DNA of 64,000 nt, from NCBI GenBank assembly GCA_040269895.1, contig CP158568.1, forward strand, positions 2,512,716-2,576,715. The letters run 5' to 3'. This document shows, piece by piece, positions 17,822 to 26,909 of the stretch. The notes under the pieces were generated by a model that saw nothing but the letters and a program-made list of their open reading frames with translations, ran no database searches and was not told the DNA's origin. The translations under genes and the position numbers were made by a program. How positions within the stretch are numbered: position 1 is the stretch's first letter; each line of letters starts with the position of its first letter. Source of the stretch: Ancalomicrobiaceae bacterium S20 (GTDB lineage: Bacteria > Pseudomonadota > Alphaproteobacteria > Rhizobiales > Ancalomicrobiaceae).

Positions 17822-18559
17822 TCAACGCGCGCGGCGTTCCCAGCCCAGACGCTCGGCGAGCTGCTGGATCGCCGCGACGCTCGCCAGATAGAGGCTGGTC
17901 GCCAGCAGGCCGAGACCGACCGCATGCGGCGGATCGAGGCGGGTGGCGAGCGCGATGCCGGCAAACAGGAACCAGGCGAGCGTGACAGCCAGCGTCAGCG
18001 GCCGCCAGCGCTCGACGCGCACCGGATGCACGAAGGCGATCGGCAGGAAGGTCAGGATCGCGAGCAGCACAGTCACGCCGACGATGACCTCGACGGAGGG
18101 CCGGAACACGAAGAACAGGAACACCACGCCGTTCCAGACCGCGGGGAAGCCGCGGAAGGCGTTGTTCTTCATCTTCATGCGCGTGTCGGCGAAATAGAGC
18201 GCGCTCGTGAACACGATGATGCCGGCCAGAGCCAGCGCGACCCAATCGGCCGCGAAGCCGCCGGTGGCGAGCGCGAAGGCCGGCAGGAAGACGTAGGTCA
18301 CGTAGTCGACCACGAAGTCGAGCGCCGCGCCCGAGATGGTCGGCAGGTTGCGCTCGACCGCGAAGCGGCGGGCGAGCGGGCCGTCGACGCCGTCGACGAA
18401 CAGCGCGATGCCGAGCCAGGCGAAGAAGGCCTGCCAGTCGAGCCGATACGCCGCCACGGCGGCCAGCATCGCCAGCACGATGCCGCTCGCCGTGAAGGCG
18501 TGGACGCCGAGGGAAATCAGCGTCGTCTGGTTCTTGGTCAGGGTCGTCGGGTGGTTCAC
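17822..18559 (-). CDS. pcs: phosphatidylcholine synthase
   Basis: A 245-residue membrane enzyme that condenses choline directly with CDP-diacylglycerol, a route typical of plant- and host-associated alphaproteobacteria. The CDP-alcohol phosphotransferase signature is DGVDGPLARRF...SGAALDFVVDYVTY, with about seven membrane helices. The GTG at 18559 (VNHPTTLTKNQTT) is chosen because GGAGAGGG lies just upstream and the length then fits known Pcs proteins. It precedes psd-pssA by 267 nt on the same strand, so the three genes form a phospholipid group and pcs competes with pssA for CDP-diacylglycerol. Confidence 0.93.
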   Translation of the reverse strand: MNHPTTLTKNQTTLISLGVHAFTASGIVLAMLAAVAAYRLDWQAFFAWLGIALFVDGVDGPLARRFAVERNLPTISGAALDFVVDYVTYVFLPAFALATGGFAADWVALALAGIIVFTSALYFADTRMKMKNNAFRGFPAVWNGVVFLFFVFRPSVEVIVGVTVLLAILTFLPIAFVHPVRVERWRPLTLAVTLAWFLFAGIALATRLDPPHAVGLGLLATSLYLASVAAIQQLAERLGWERRAR

Positions 18560-18743
18560 TCGCCCTCTCCAGGGTCCCTCGTCGACAGGGGCCCGCCAAG
18601 CGCGGGCGCGCGCGGCGAGGATCCTCATCCGGGAATCGTCCCATGCCGACCGACGCTCGGCCCTGTCACGGGTTCGTCACCATAACGGAAATGCGACAGC
18701 GCGCAAAGATGTCCGCGCTGTCGCTCCCCGGAATGTGCGGCCC

Positions 18744-18783
18744 ACGATCTTTGTTCCACGCTGCGGGTGCAGCGTGGGATCGT
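18744..18783. terminator. two-tier hairpin between GST and pcs genes
   Basis: Inner arms CCACGCTGC (18756-18764) and GCAGCGTGG (18769-18777) form a perfect 9-bp stem. Outer arms ACGATC (18744-18749) and GATCGT (18778-18783) extend it. It lies just past the stop of the GST gene. No clear U-run follows on the minus strand, so termination is likely but not certain. Confidence 0.45.
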
Positions 18784-18785
18784 CG

Positions 18786-19439
18786 TCAGAGCCGGATGTT
18801 CAGCCCCTCGTGCGCGACGACGCGCGCGACCGCCGGCCGGTCCAGCAGCCGGGCCGTGTGCTCGCGCCAGTTCGGGAACAGCACCGGCATGTCGAAGCCG
18901 GCGCCGAAGCCGAAATTGTAGAACACGAGCAGATAGATGTCGGCGATCGAGTAGCCGCCGGGCACCGCCCAGTCGCGGCCGTCGCCGAGCAGACTGTCGA
19001 CGTAGGCGTAGTTCTCGTGCAGATCCGCCCGGCCCTTCTCCTGCAGGGCCGGGAACATCGCCTCGTCGGTGACGAAACGCGCCGAGCGGCGGATGCGCGC
19101 GTAGTTCGAGGCATGGATGGTCGCCAGCCAGTTCAACCATTCGACCACGCGCGCCTCGGCGATCGGATGGCTCGGCATCAAGCCGGCGTCCGGATGGGTG
19201 CGGGCGAGATAGATCATGATCGCACTCGCCTCGGTCAGCAGGTCCTCGGCGCCGCCGATCCGCCCCGGCACGCCCGACAGCGCCGGCACGCGACCCTTGG
19301 GGTTCTTCGCCTTCCAGTCGGCCGTCACCGTATCGACGCCCGCCTTGACCAGCACCAGCTCATAGGGCTCGCCGATCTCCTCGAGCACGACATGGGGCGC
19401 CAGCGCGCAGGTGCCGGGCGAATAGTAGAGTGTATGCAT
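18786..19439 (-). CDS. glutathione S-transferase family protein
   Basis: A 217-residue cytosolic protein: thioredoxin-like N-terminal domain (MHTLYYSPGTCALAPHVVLEEIG, with the Ser/Cys pair of bacterial beta-class enzymes in SPGTCA), the cis-proline region GRVPAL, and an all-helical C-terminal domain from about residue 90. The conserved N-capping box and aspartate of the second domain are seen in YSIADIYLL. It should conjugate glutathione to electrophiles or have a related thiol-transfer role. An AGGGACCTC stretch just upstream supports the start. Glutathione reductase is encoded 32 kb away. Confidence 0.85.
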   Translation of the reverse strand: MHTLYYSPGTCALAPHVVLEEIGEPYELVLVKAGVDTVTADWKAKNPKGRVPALSGVPGRIGGAEDLLTEASAIMIYLARTHPDAGLMPSHPIAEARVVEWLNWLATIHASNYARIRRSARFVTDEAMFPALQEKGRADLHENYAYVDSLLGDGRDWAVPGGYSIADIYLLVFYNFGFGAGFDMPVLFPNWREHTARLLDRPAVARVVAHEGLNIRL

Positions 19440-19676
19440 GGAGGTCCCTCCCCTCGTTCGGGCAGCGACGGTAGCGGGCCGGACGGCTGGGGCCAAGAGC
19501 ACGATCCGCCGAGCCGGGTCGCGATCGGCGCGCCGCTCGCGTCATCACGCGGACACGAACACCGCCGCACCGGCATCGACGCTCCTGCCAGCGAGCAGCG
19601 TGCATGGATGCCAACCCAAAACCTGGACGTTTAATCCTCAAAGCTCTACCGTGGACCGACTGGGGAGGCGACCACC

Positions 19677-21272
19677 ATGGCGGACCGGCAATCGACGCAT
19701 TGGATCGTGTGTTGCGACGGCACCTGGAACACGATCGACGACCTGACCGGCGACGTACCGACGCCGACGAATGTGGTGCGCCTGTGGAACTGCCTCGCCC
19801 CGACGAGCCCGGACGGCGAGGACCAGCGGGTCTATTATCACCCCGGCGTCGGCACCAACGGCTGGCTCGACCGCCTGCTCGGCGGCGCCACCGGCGCGGG
19901 CCTGTCGAAGAACGTCAAGAGCGCCTACAAGTGGCTCGCCGAGCACTGGCGGCCCGGCGACAAGATCTGGCTGTTCGGCTTCAGCCGCGGCGCCTTCACC
20001 GCGCGCAGCGTCGGCGGCATGATCGCCAAATGCGGGCTCGTCGATCTCGAAGGCATGAAGCCGGACGCGGTCTGGCAGGCGGTCGACACGGTGTTCGCGC
20101 GCTACCGCGCCTTCACCGATCCGGCGCATCCGCCGAAGATCGGCGCGGATCTCGAATACATCGGCGTCGCGCCGGGTCAGTCGTCGTTCCGCTCGGTGCC
20201 GATCCATTTCATCGGCGTCTGGGACACGGTCGGCTCGCTCGGGATTCCCGACGACTGGGGCGTGGTCGACCTGCTGTTCGACCGGCCCAAGCGCTACCGT
20301 TTCCACGACACCGAACTGTCGCCGGTCTGCACGCATGCGCGCCACGCGATCGCGCTCGACGAGCGGCGACAGACCTTTCTGCCGACGCTCTGGACCAAAA
20401 TCCCGCCCGGACCGACGGTCAAGCAGGTCTGGTTCCCCGGCGCGCATTGCGACGTCGGCGGCGGGTATGTGAACAAGGGTCTGTCCGACCGCACGCTCGA
20501 CTGGATGATCGGCGAGGCCAAGGACGCTGGGCTCGGCTTCGATCCGATGATGACCGTGCAGATCGTCCAGCGCGGCTTCCAGGACGTGCTGCACAATTCG
20601 GCGACCGGCGTGTTCGCCAAGATGAAGACCTGCCCCCGCGCGGCACCGATCGTCGATCCGCTCAGCCAGACGGCGGACGTGCTCGACCAGAGCGCGCTCG
20701 CCCGGCAGGCGCGGCCGCCGATCGCACAATACCCCTACCGGCCGACGCGCACGGTCGCGCCGGGGGCCGCGGCGAAAGTCACGGTCTCGGCACGCGAGCA
20801 CTGGGTCAATACCGGGATCTTTCTCCAGAAGGGGCGCCGCTACACCCTCACGGCCGAGGGTGAATGGCGCGACGCCAGCATCCCGGCCGGGCCTGACGGC
20901 ATCCATCCGGGCTTTCGCGTCGCCAAGCTCGGCTATGCGGTCGCCTGGGTGTTCGAACAGGCGCAGGCGGTGTTCCGCTTCGCAACCCGCCGCTACCGCG
21001 CGCAGGCGCCGTTCGCGCGGCGGTTTCCGGAACATCCGTGGTTCATGCTGATGGGGGTGATCGCCAACGAAGCCCCGGTCCCCGACACGGTGCCGCCGAA
21101 ACAGGCCGAGGCGGCGCGCGACAAGGCGCCGTTGCCGCATCAGGTATTTCCGATCGGCTCCAGCGCCACGGTCGCACCGAACGCCGACGGCTATCTCTAT
21201 GTGTTCGCCAACGACGCCTGGGGGTTCTACGAGAACAATTCGGGCCGGATCGAGATGACGGTCTCCGGCTGA
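19677..21272 (+). CDS. DUF2235 alpha/beta-hydrolase with PA-IL lectin-like C-terminal domain
   Basis: A 531-residue protein. The N-terminal half (about 1-320) is a DUF2235 domain of the Tle1-like lipase group: CCDGTWN near the start, the nucleophile motif GFSRGAFTARS with a central serine, IGVWDTVGSLG and WFPGAHCDVGGGY carrying probable Asp and His. Residues about 365-531 resemble the PA-IL (LecA) galactose-binding lectin fold: a HWVNTGIFLQKGRRYTLTAEGEW-like start and an ending FANDAWGFYENNSG. There is no signal peptide and no type VI secretion gene nearby, so delivery as an effector is unproven; it may be an internal hydrolase. GGGGAGG lies nine bases before the start. Confidence 0.8.
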   Translation: MADRQSTHWIVCCDGTWNTIDDLTGDVPTPTNVVRLWNCLAPTSPDGEDQRVYYHPGVGTNGWLDRLLGGATGAGLSKNVKSAYKWLAEHWRPGDKIWLFGFSRGAFTARSVGGMIAKCGLVDLEGMKPDAVWQAVDTVFARYRAFTDPAHPPKIGADLEYIGVAPGQSSFRSVPIHFIGVWDTVGSLGIPDDWGVVDLLFDRPKRYRFHDTELSPVCTHARHAIALDERRQTFLPTLWTKIPPGPTVKQVWFPGAHCDVGGGYVNKGLSDRTLDWMIGEAKDAGLGFDPMMTVQIVQRGFQDVLHNSATGVFAKMKTCPRAAPIVDPLSQTADVLDQSALARQARPPIAQYPYRPTRTVAPGAAAKVTVSAREHWVNTGIFLQKGRRYTLTAEGEWRDASIPAGPDGIHPGFRVAKLGYAVAWVFEQAQAVFRFATRRYRAQAPFARRFPEHPWFMLMGVIANEAPVPDTVPPKQAEAARDKAPLPHQVFPIGSSATVAPNADGYLYVFANDAWGFYENNSGRIEMTVSG

Positions 21273-21318
21273 CGCCAACCGGTCGGGGCCGATCGAACGG
21301 CCCTGACCAGTGGGGGCA

Positions 21319-23247
21319 TCACTCGGCCGGGACTTCCTCGCCGGCACGGGCGCCACGGACCGCGAGGCCGAGCTTGTCGTTCTCGACCGTCTCGCGCAGG
21401 CGCTCGCGCGCCTCGTCGACGGCGCGCTGACGCTCCCACATCGAAGCGTAGAGACCGCCCTCGGCCAGCAGGTCCTCGTGCTTGCCGCGCTCGACCACCA
21501 CGCCCTGCTGCAAGACCAGGATTTCGTCGGCGCCGACCACGGTCGACAGACGATGGGCGATGACCAGCGTGGTGCGGTTCTTCGAGACCTGATCGAGCGC
21601 GGACTGGATCTCGCGCTCGGTGTGGGTGTCGAGCGCCGAGGTCGCCTCGTCGAGCATCAGGATCGGCGGCGCCTTCAGGATCGTACGGGCGATCGCAACG
21701 CGCTGCTTCTCGCCGCCGGAAAGTTTTAGCCCGCGCTCGCCGACCTCGGTATCGTAGCCCTTCGGCAGGCGCTCGATGAACTCGCCGATCTGCGCCATGC
21801 GCGCGGCCTCGCGCACCTCCTCCTCGGTCGCGCCCTGGCGGCCGTAGCGGATGTTGTATGCAACGGTGTCGTTGAACAGCACCGTGTCCTGCGGAACCAT
21901 GCCGATCGCTGCGCGCAGCGAGGTCTGCTGGATGTCGCGGATGTCCTGGCCGTCGATCAGGATCCGGCCGGCGCTCACATCGTAGAAGCGGAACAGGAGC
22001 CGCGAGATGGTCGACTTGCCGGCGCCCGACGGGCCGACGATCGCGACGGTCTTGCCGGCCGGCACCTCGAACGAGACGCCCTTCAGGATCTCGCGCTCGG
22101 GGTCGTAGTGGAAATGCACGTCCTCGAAGCGCACCGTCGCCTCACGGATGGCGAGCGGCGGCGCGCCGGGCTTGTCGGTGACCTCGGCCGGCACATCGAG
22201 CACGGCGAACATCGCCTCGATATCGGCGAGACCCTGCTTGATCTCGCGGTAGAGCGTGCCGATGAAGTTCAGCGGGATCGACAGCTGCATCATCAGCGCA
22301 TTGATCATCACCAGATGACCGACGCTCTGCTCGCCCTTCAGGATCGCATGCGCTGAGAGCGCCATGGTCGCGGCCATGCCGAGCGTGAAGATCACGGCCT
22401 GACCCATGTTGAGCCAGGCGAGCGAGGTGTAGGTCTTGGTCGCGGCGACCGCGTACTTGTCCATCGCGCGGTCGTAGCGGCGGGACTCCATCTGCTCGGC
22501 GGTGAAGTACTTCACCGTCTCATAGTTCAGCAGCGAATCGACCGCCTTCGACATGGAATCGGTATCGGCGTCGTTCATGTCGCGGCGGATGTTGATCCGC
22601 CAGTCCGATGCCTTGACCGAGAACCAGACATAGGCCCAGACGGTGACGCCCATCACCGCGACGTACATCCAGTCGAATTCCCAGGCGATGACCACCGCCA
22701 TCAGCGCGAATTCAACGATGGTCGGGGCGCCGGCGAGGATCGTCATGCGCACGATCGTCTCGATACCCTTCGCGCCGCGCTCGACCACCCGCGTCAGGCC
22801 GCCGGTGCGGCGGGAGAGGTGGAAGCGCAGCGACAGGTCGTGCAGATGGCGGAAGGTGAGGCTCGCGAGTTCGCGCACCGCATGCTGGCCGACCGCCGCG
22901 AACAGGCCGTCGCGGAGCTGGTTGAAGCCGTTGGCGACGATGCGCATGAGGCCGTAGCCGATGACCAGGAACATCGGCACAGACAGCCACTGCAAGGTGG
23001 TCGGCTGGGTCGCGCCTTGGGCGACGGCATCGGGGGCGAGCGCGTCGGTCGCCCATTTGAAGAAGTAGGGCAGCAGGATCGTCGCGACCTTGCCGGCCAG
23101 CATCGCGAGCAGCGCCCAGACGACCTGCCGCTTCAGGTCCGGCCGCGAGGCCGGCCAGAGATGCGGCCAGAGATTCTTCAGGGTCTGGAGCGTCTGGCCC
23201 TCGTCGGCGGAGATGCGCGGTCCGGCCTTGGCGGTCGCTGGAGGCAT
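21319..23247 (-). CDS. ABC exporter, Atm1/HMT1-like (ABCB7 group), fused permease and ATPase
   Basis: A 642-residue half-transporter with six membrane helices (about 60-340) followed by an ATPase domain: Walker A GPSGAGKST, signature LSGGEKQRVAIARTIL, Walker B ILMLDEATSALD. The region around helix 6 and the sequence of the membrane domain place it with bacterial Atm1 homologues, which export glutathione-linked metal or sulfur compounds; works as a homodimer in the inner membrane. The start at 23247 (MPPATAKAGPRISADEGQTL) is chosen for homology, as upstream codons look random. It converges with the DUF2235 gene and diverges from the LOG gene. Confidence 0.88.
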   Translation of the reverse strand: MPPATAKAGPRISADEGQTLQTLKNLWPHLWPASRPDLKRQVVWALLAMLAGKVATILLPYFFKWATDALAPDAVAQGATQPTTLQWLSVPMFLVIGYGLMRIVANGFNQLRDGLFAAVGQHAVRELASLTFRHLHDLSLRFHLSRRTGGLTRVVERGAKGIETIVRMTILAGAPTIVEFALMAVVIAWEFDWMYVAVMGVTVWAYVWFSVKASDWRINIRRDMNDADTDSMSKAVDSLLNYETVKYFTAEQMESRRYDRAMDKYAVAATKTYTSLAWLNMGQAVIFTLGMAATMALSAHAILKGEQSVGHLVMINALMMQLSIPLNFIGTLYREIKQGLADIEAMFAVLDVPAEVTDKPGAPPLAIREATVRFEDVHFHYDPEREILKGVSFEVPAGKTVAIVGPSGAGKSTISRLLFRFYDVSAGRILIDGQDIRDIQQTSLRAAIGMVPQDTVLFNDTVAYNIRYGRQGATEEEVREAARMAQIGEFIERLPKGYDTEVGERGLKLSGGEKQRVAIARTILKAPPILMLDEATSALDTHTEREIQSALDQVSKNRTTLVIAHRLSTVVGADEILVLQQGVVVERGKHEDLLAEGGLYASMWERQRAVDEARERLRETVENDKLGLAVRGARAGEEVPAE

Positions 23248-23493
23248 GAAGCGAGGCTTTCGAGAACGGCGGGCGCCGCGCCGGTCGCAACGGCTCGGAT
23301 CGGCGCGGGCATGGAAGAGGCATTCGGATCGGGAACACCTCATATAGGCACGAATTTCAGGACGAAAGTGCCGAGAAGCCGCAAATCCTGGAAACACAGT
23401 GTCGCCGGCCGATCAAAGCTGCCGTGCGGAACAGCGCCGCAGTGCACGCACGCCGGCTTGACGGGCCGGGGACCGCCTGCCAAACCTCGGCCC

Positions 23494-24108
23494 ATGACCG
23501 ACATTCGATCCCTCTGCATCTATTGCGGTTCCGGCCACGGCAACGATCCGGTGTTCACGGAAACCGCCGAAGCGCTCGGCCACCTGCTCGCGGCCGAAAA
23601 CATCCGTCTCGTCTATGGCGGCGGCTCCGTCGGCCTGATGGGAACGGTCGCGCGCGCCGCGCTCGCCAAGGGCGGCCAGGTTACGGGCATCATCCCGCAG
23701 TTCCTGGTCGATCGCGAGGTGATGCTGCCCGAGGTCAGCGAACTGATCGTCACGCTCGACATGCACGAGCGCAAGCGGCTGATGTTCGAGCATTCCGACG
23801 CCTTCGTGGCGCTGCCCGGCGGCATCGGCACGCTCGAAGAGGTCGTCGAGCAGATGACCTGGGCGCAGCTCGGCCGGCACAAGAAGCCGGTGATGCTCGC
23901 CAACATCAACGGCTTCTGGGATCCGCTCGTCTCGCTGTTCGAGCACATGTCGGCGAGCGCCTTCATCCGGCCGGGCTTCGAACTGTCCTACGGGGTCGCG
24001 ACCTCGGTCGACCAGATCCTGCCGAAGATCCGCAAGCGGGTCGCGCAGATCCAGGCGCTCGAGGACGCCCGCCCCAAGACCGACGCGGTCCCGCTCGAGC
24101 GGCTCTGA
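23494..24108 (+). CDS. LOG family protein (cytokinin riboside 5'-monophosphate phosphoribohydrolase type)
   Basis: A 204-residue Rossmann-like protein of the LOG family (TIGR00730). The motif PGGIGTLEEVVEQMTW is the conserved PGGxGTxxE loop, and YGGGSVGLMG is the N-terminal nucleotide-binding loop. Known members remove ribose phosphate from cytokinin nucleotides or, more generally, hydrolyse purine nucleotides; in free-living bacteria the physiological substrate is usually AMP-like. It is a single gene, convergent with the SDR gene 34 nt away. Confidence 0.9.
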   Translation: MTDIRSLCIYCGSGHGNDPVFTETAEALGHLLAAENIRLVYGGGSVGLMGTVARAALAKGGQVTGIIPQFLVDREVMLPEVSELIVTLDMHERKRLMFEHSDAFVALPGGIGTLEEVVEQMTWAQLGRHKKPVMLANINGFWDPLVSLFEHMSASAFIRPGFELSYGVATSVDQILPKIRKRVAQIQALEDARPKTDAVPLERL

Positions 24109-24142
24109 GCCGCCCGGACGGGATCCGCATCCGTCACAAGGA

Positions 24143-24865
24143 TCAGGCGGCGAACTGCTTCTCGACCGCCTTGTGGTCCTGTGCCCAGGCCGCGCCGACC
24201 GAGGCCGACATCGGATCCGGGAAGATATCCTCGCGACCCTCGACGACGCCGGCGAGGATCGCGCGGGCGACCTCGGCCGGGCTCGTCTTCTGCATTGGGA
24301 TCTCGGCCGCCATGTCGGTATCGACCGGGCCCGGGAACACCGAATGGAAGGCGATCGCCTTGGCCGCGAGTTCGGCCCGCAGCGCCTGGCCGAACGACCA
24401 CAGCGCGGCCTTCGAGGCGGCATAGCCCGACAGCGACGGCATGCTCGCCAGCGAGACGATCGAGGCGATGTTGACCACCGCGCCGCCGCCGTTGCCGGCG
24501 ATCACCGGCGCGAGCGCGCGGGTGGTGCGGATCGGGCCGTAGAAATTCACCGCGAAATTGCGCTCGATCGCCGCGATCGGCATGTCGAGCGGCGAGCCGA
24601 AGTCGAGCACGCCGGCATTGTTGATCAGCAGGTTGACGTCAGGCGCGATCGAGGCGAGCCGCGCGACCGCATCGGCATCGGTGACGTCGAGCGTGAGCGG
24701 CACGATCCGGCCCGGCGCCGAGGCGGCGAGCGCATCGAGTGCAGTGCGGTCGCGGCCGGCGGCATAGACCTTCGTGGCGCCACCGGCGACCAGCGCTTCG
24801 ACAAGGGCGCGACCGATGCCGCGGTTGGCGCCGGTGACCAGCGCGACGGATTGGGTGATCTGCAT
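24143..24865 (-). CDS. short-chain dehydrogenase/reductase (SDR)
   Basis: A 240-residue classical SDR: TGANRGIGRA cofactor loop near residue 12, NNAG around residue 80, catalytic Ser and YAASK pair (about 148-152). The absence of an acidic residue right after the first loop and the presence of GRDRTAL is compatible with NADP(H). Substrate is unknown. GGAGGATGAAGCC precedes the start. It is divergent from a LysR-type regulator gene, the usual arrangement for a regulator controlling its neighbour, and the shared operator candidate lies at 24935-24964. Confidence 0.88.
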   Translation of the reverse strand: MQITQSVALVTGANRGIGRALVEALVAGGATKVYAAGRDRTALDALAASAPGRIVPLTLDVTDADAVARLASIAPDVNLLINNAGVLDFGSPLDMPIAAIERNFAVNFYGPIRTTRALAPVIAGNGGGAVVNIASIVSLASMPSLSGYAASKAALWSFGQALRAELAAKAIAFHSVFPGPVDTDMAAEIPMQKTSPAEVARAILAGVVEGREDIFPDPMSASVGAAWAQDHKAVEKQFAA

Positions 24866-24934
24866 GGCTTCATCCTCCAGTTCGTGGGGTGAGCCTTGGG
24901 TATTCGGCTTCCGTCACGCAAAAAATGGCCAGGC

Positions 24935-24964
24935 TCGTGCTACACTCGTGCACAAATCGCACGA
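24935..24964. promoter_or_regulatory. LysR-type operator candidate
   Basis: TCGTGC at 24946-24951 and GCACGA at 24959-24964 are a perfect inverted repeat with seven bases between, containing the T-N11-A type core of LysR sites. A further TCGTGC at 24935-24940 repeats the half-site one helical turn upstream. It sits just before the LysR start and in the divergent SDR promoter region. Confidence 0.55.
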
Positions 24965-24975
24965 ATGAGGACGCA

Positions 24976-25882
24976 ATGGATCTCGACGGCCTGAAGCTCC
25001 TGCTCGAAGTGGCGCGGCGCGGCAGTTTCGCGGCGGTGGCGCGTGACCGGGGCACCGAGCCCTCGACCGTGTCGCGGGCGGTCGCCGAGGTCGAGCGCGC
25101 GCTCGGCTTCCGGGTGTTCCACCGCACCACGCGACGTCTGTCGCCGACCGAGGCCGGCACGATGTTCCTCGAACGCGCGACCGGCTCGATCGAGACGCTT
25201 CGAGGCGGCGGCCGAGGAAGGCCGCGCGGTCACGGCCGAGCCGGCCGGCGAACTGCGCCTGACCGCCTCGGTCGCCTTCGGCGTGAAGTGGCTGCTGCCG
25301 CGACTCGCCGCGTTCCGGGCGGCCTATCCGCGCGTGACGCTCGACCTCATCATCACCGACGAGCGTGTCGACATGGTGCGCGACCGGGTCGATCTGGCGA
25401 TCCGGCTGGCGCCGAGCATCGATGCGGACGTCGTCTGCACGCGGCTGATGCCGATGCGCTACCGGGTCTGCGCCAGCCCCGGATACCTCGCGCGGCATGG
25501 ATCGCTGGACGGGCCGCAGGCGCTCGCGACGCGCGACTGCGTGCTGTTCTCGCTGCCGGAATTCCGGTCGCGCTGGCTGTTCCGGCGCCACGACGGCGCG
25601 GGCGGCATCCTGTCGGTGCCGATCTCGGGCAGCGTGGTGATTTCCAACGCGCTGTCGGTCTACGAGGCGGCGAAGCTCGGGCTCGGCCCCGCATTGCTGG
25701 TCGACTGGGTGGCCGCGCCCGATCTCGCCGCCGGGCGGCTCGTCGACCTGTTGCCGGACTACGAAGCCTCTGCCAGCAACTTCGACACCGCCGCCTGGCT
25801 GCTCTACCCGAGCCGGAGCTACCTGCCGCAGAAGGTCCGGGTCATGATCGATTTTCTGCGCCAGCCGGCCGCGGCAGCCTGA
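24976..25882 (+). pseudogene. LysR family transcriptional regulator, frameshifted
   Basis: A LysR regulator of about 301 residues broken by one extra base. The helix-turn-helix part (MDLDGLKLLLEVARRGSFAAVARDRGTEPSTVSRAVAEVE) reads to GSIETL; dropping one T of the pair at 25199-25200 continues the frame into EAAAEEGRAVTAEPAGELRL and the full periplasmic-binding-like effector domain to 25882. The length and all domains are then normal, so an assembly error is a strong possibility. It is divergent from the SDR gene, which it probably controls through the operator at 24935-24964. Effector unknown. Confidence 0.85.
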
Positions 25883-25918
25883 GCGGCGCCGCGACCTCAC
25901 GCGGAGCGCCGGCCCTCG

Positions 25919-26683
25919 TCACCCGAGCTTACGGCAATGGAAGGCCGAGGTCCGGTACGGGAATGCCACCACCTCCTTGCCTGCCAGCGCCGGATGGGTA
26001 TCGACGATGGCGCGGATCGCGCCGATGATCTCGGCCTGAACCTCAGGAGATGCGGCCGCGATGAAGCTCGTCGAGCGGAGCCGATCGACCACGACCGTCT
26101 CGACCGGCCCGACCTGCGGATTGTCGAAACGGGCCTCCTCCAGCGCCGAGAAGCCCTCGGCCGGGAACACCTTGCGCCACGCGCCCGAGGCATAGCGCGG
26201 CGCGTCACCCTGATAGCGGTCGATCACCGCGGTCAGCGCCGCGACCCAAGCGACGCTCTCGTCGCGGACGTTCCAGACCAGGCCGAGCACGCCGCCGGGC
26301 TTCAGCACGCGGCGGATCTCGGCGAGCGCGGCTTCGGTCGCGAACCAGTGGAACGCCTGCGCGCAGACGACCGCATCGACCGAGGCATCGGCGAGCGGCA
26401 TCGCCTCGGCTGTGCCCTCCAGCGCCTCGACGCCCGGATGGGCCGCGGCGAGCTTCGCCCGCATGGCGGCGACCGGCTCGATCGCGGTCACGCTGGCACC
26501 GGTCTCGACCAGGCGGCCGGTGAACTTGCCGGTGCCGGCGCCGAGATCGACGGCGCGCCGGTCCGGGCCGAGACCGAGCGTGTGCTTCAGCCAGCCATCG
26601 AGGGCCGCCGGGTATTCCGGACGCGCCGCGGCATAGGTATCGGCGGCGGCTTGAAAGCCCGCGGCTGCAGCGGCATGGACCAT
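25919..26683 (-). CDS. class I SAM-dependent methyltransferase
   Basis: A 254-residue Methyltransf_11/25 type enzyme. The SAM-binding motif I is VDLGAGTGKFTGRL (about 44-57), with an acidic residue at the end of strand 2 (AIEPV) and the later VVCAQAFHWF motif common in bacterial members resembling ubiquinone/trans-aconitate methyltransferases. Substrate is unknown. GGAGGAAACC precedes the start at 26683. It converges with the LysR gene and diverges from an MFS transporter gene. Confidence 0.82.
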   Translation of the reverse strand: MVHAAAAAGFQAAADTYAAARPEYPAALDGWLKHTLGLGPDRRAVDLGAGTGKFTGRLVETGASVTAIEPVAAMRAKLAAAHPGVEALEGTAEAMPLADASVDAVVCAQAFHWFATEAALAEIRRVLKPGGVLGLVWNVRDESVAWVAALTAVIDRYQGDAPRYASGAWRKVFPAEGFSALEEARFDNPQVGPVETVVVDRLRSTSFIAAASPEVQAEIIGAIRAIVDTHPALAGKEVVAFPYRTSAFHCRKLG

Positions 26684-26909
26684 GGTTTCCTCCCTTCTGC
26701 GACGCACCCTTCGTCCGGCGGCCTCGCCCCCGGCGGCATGAGGCGACCATGGACCCGCCGTCCTGTCGCGGGCGTGACCGGCCCGTCCCGGTGCCGGGCG
26801 CCCTGCCATGCGGCCGGCTCGGGTTGACCGGCGCGCGCCACCACGGCCATGGTGCGCGCTCCGCCGTGCGTTCACGCCGGCCCTGCCCTCCTTGCCGCGT
26901 TTTTTCTCC

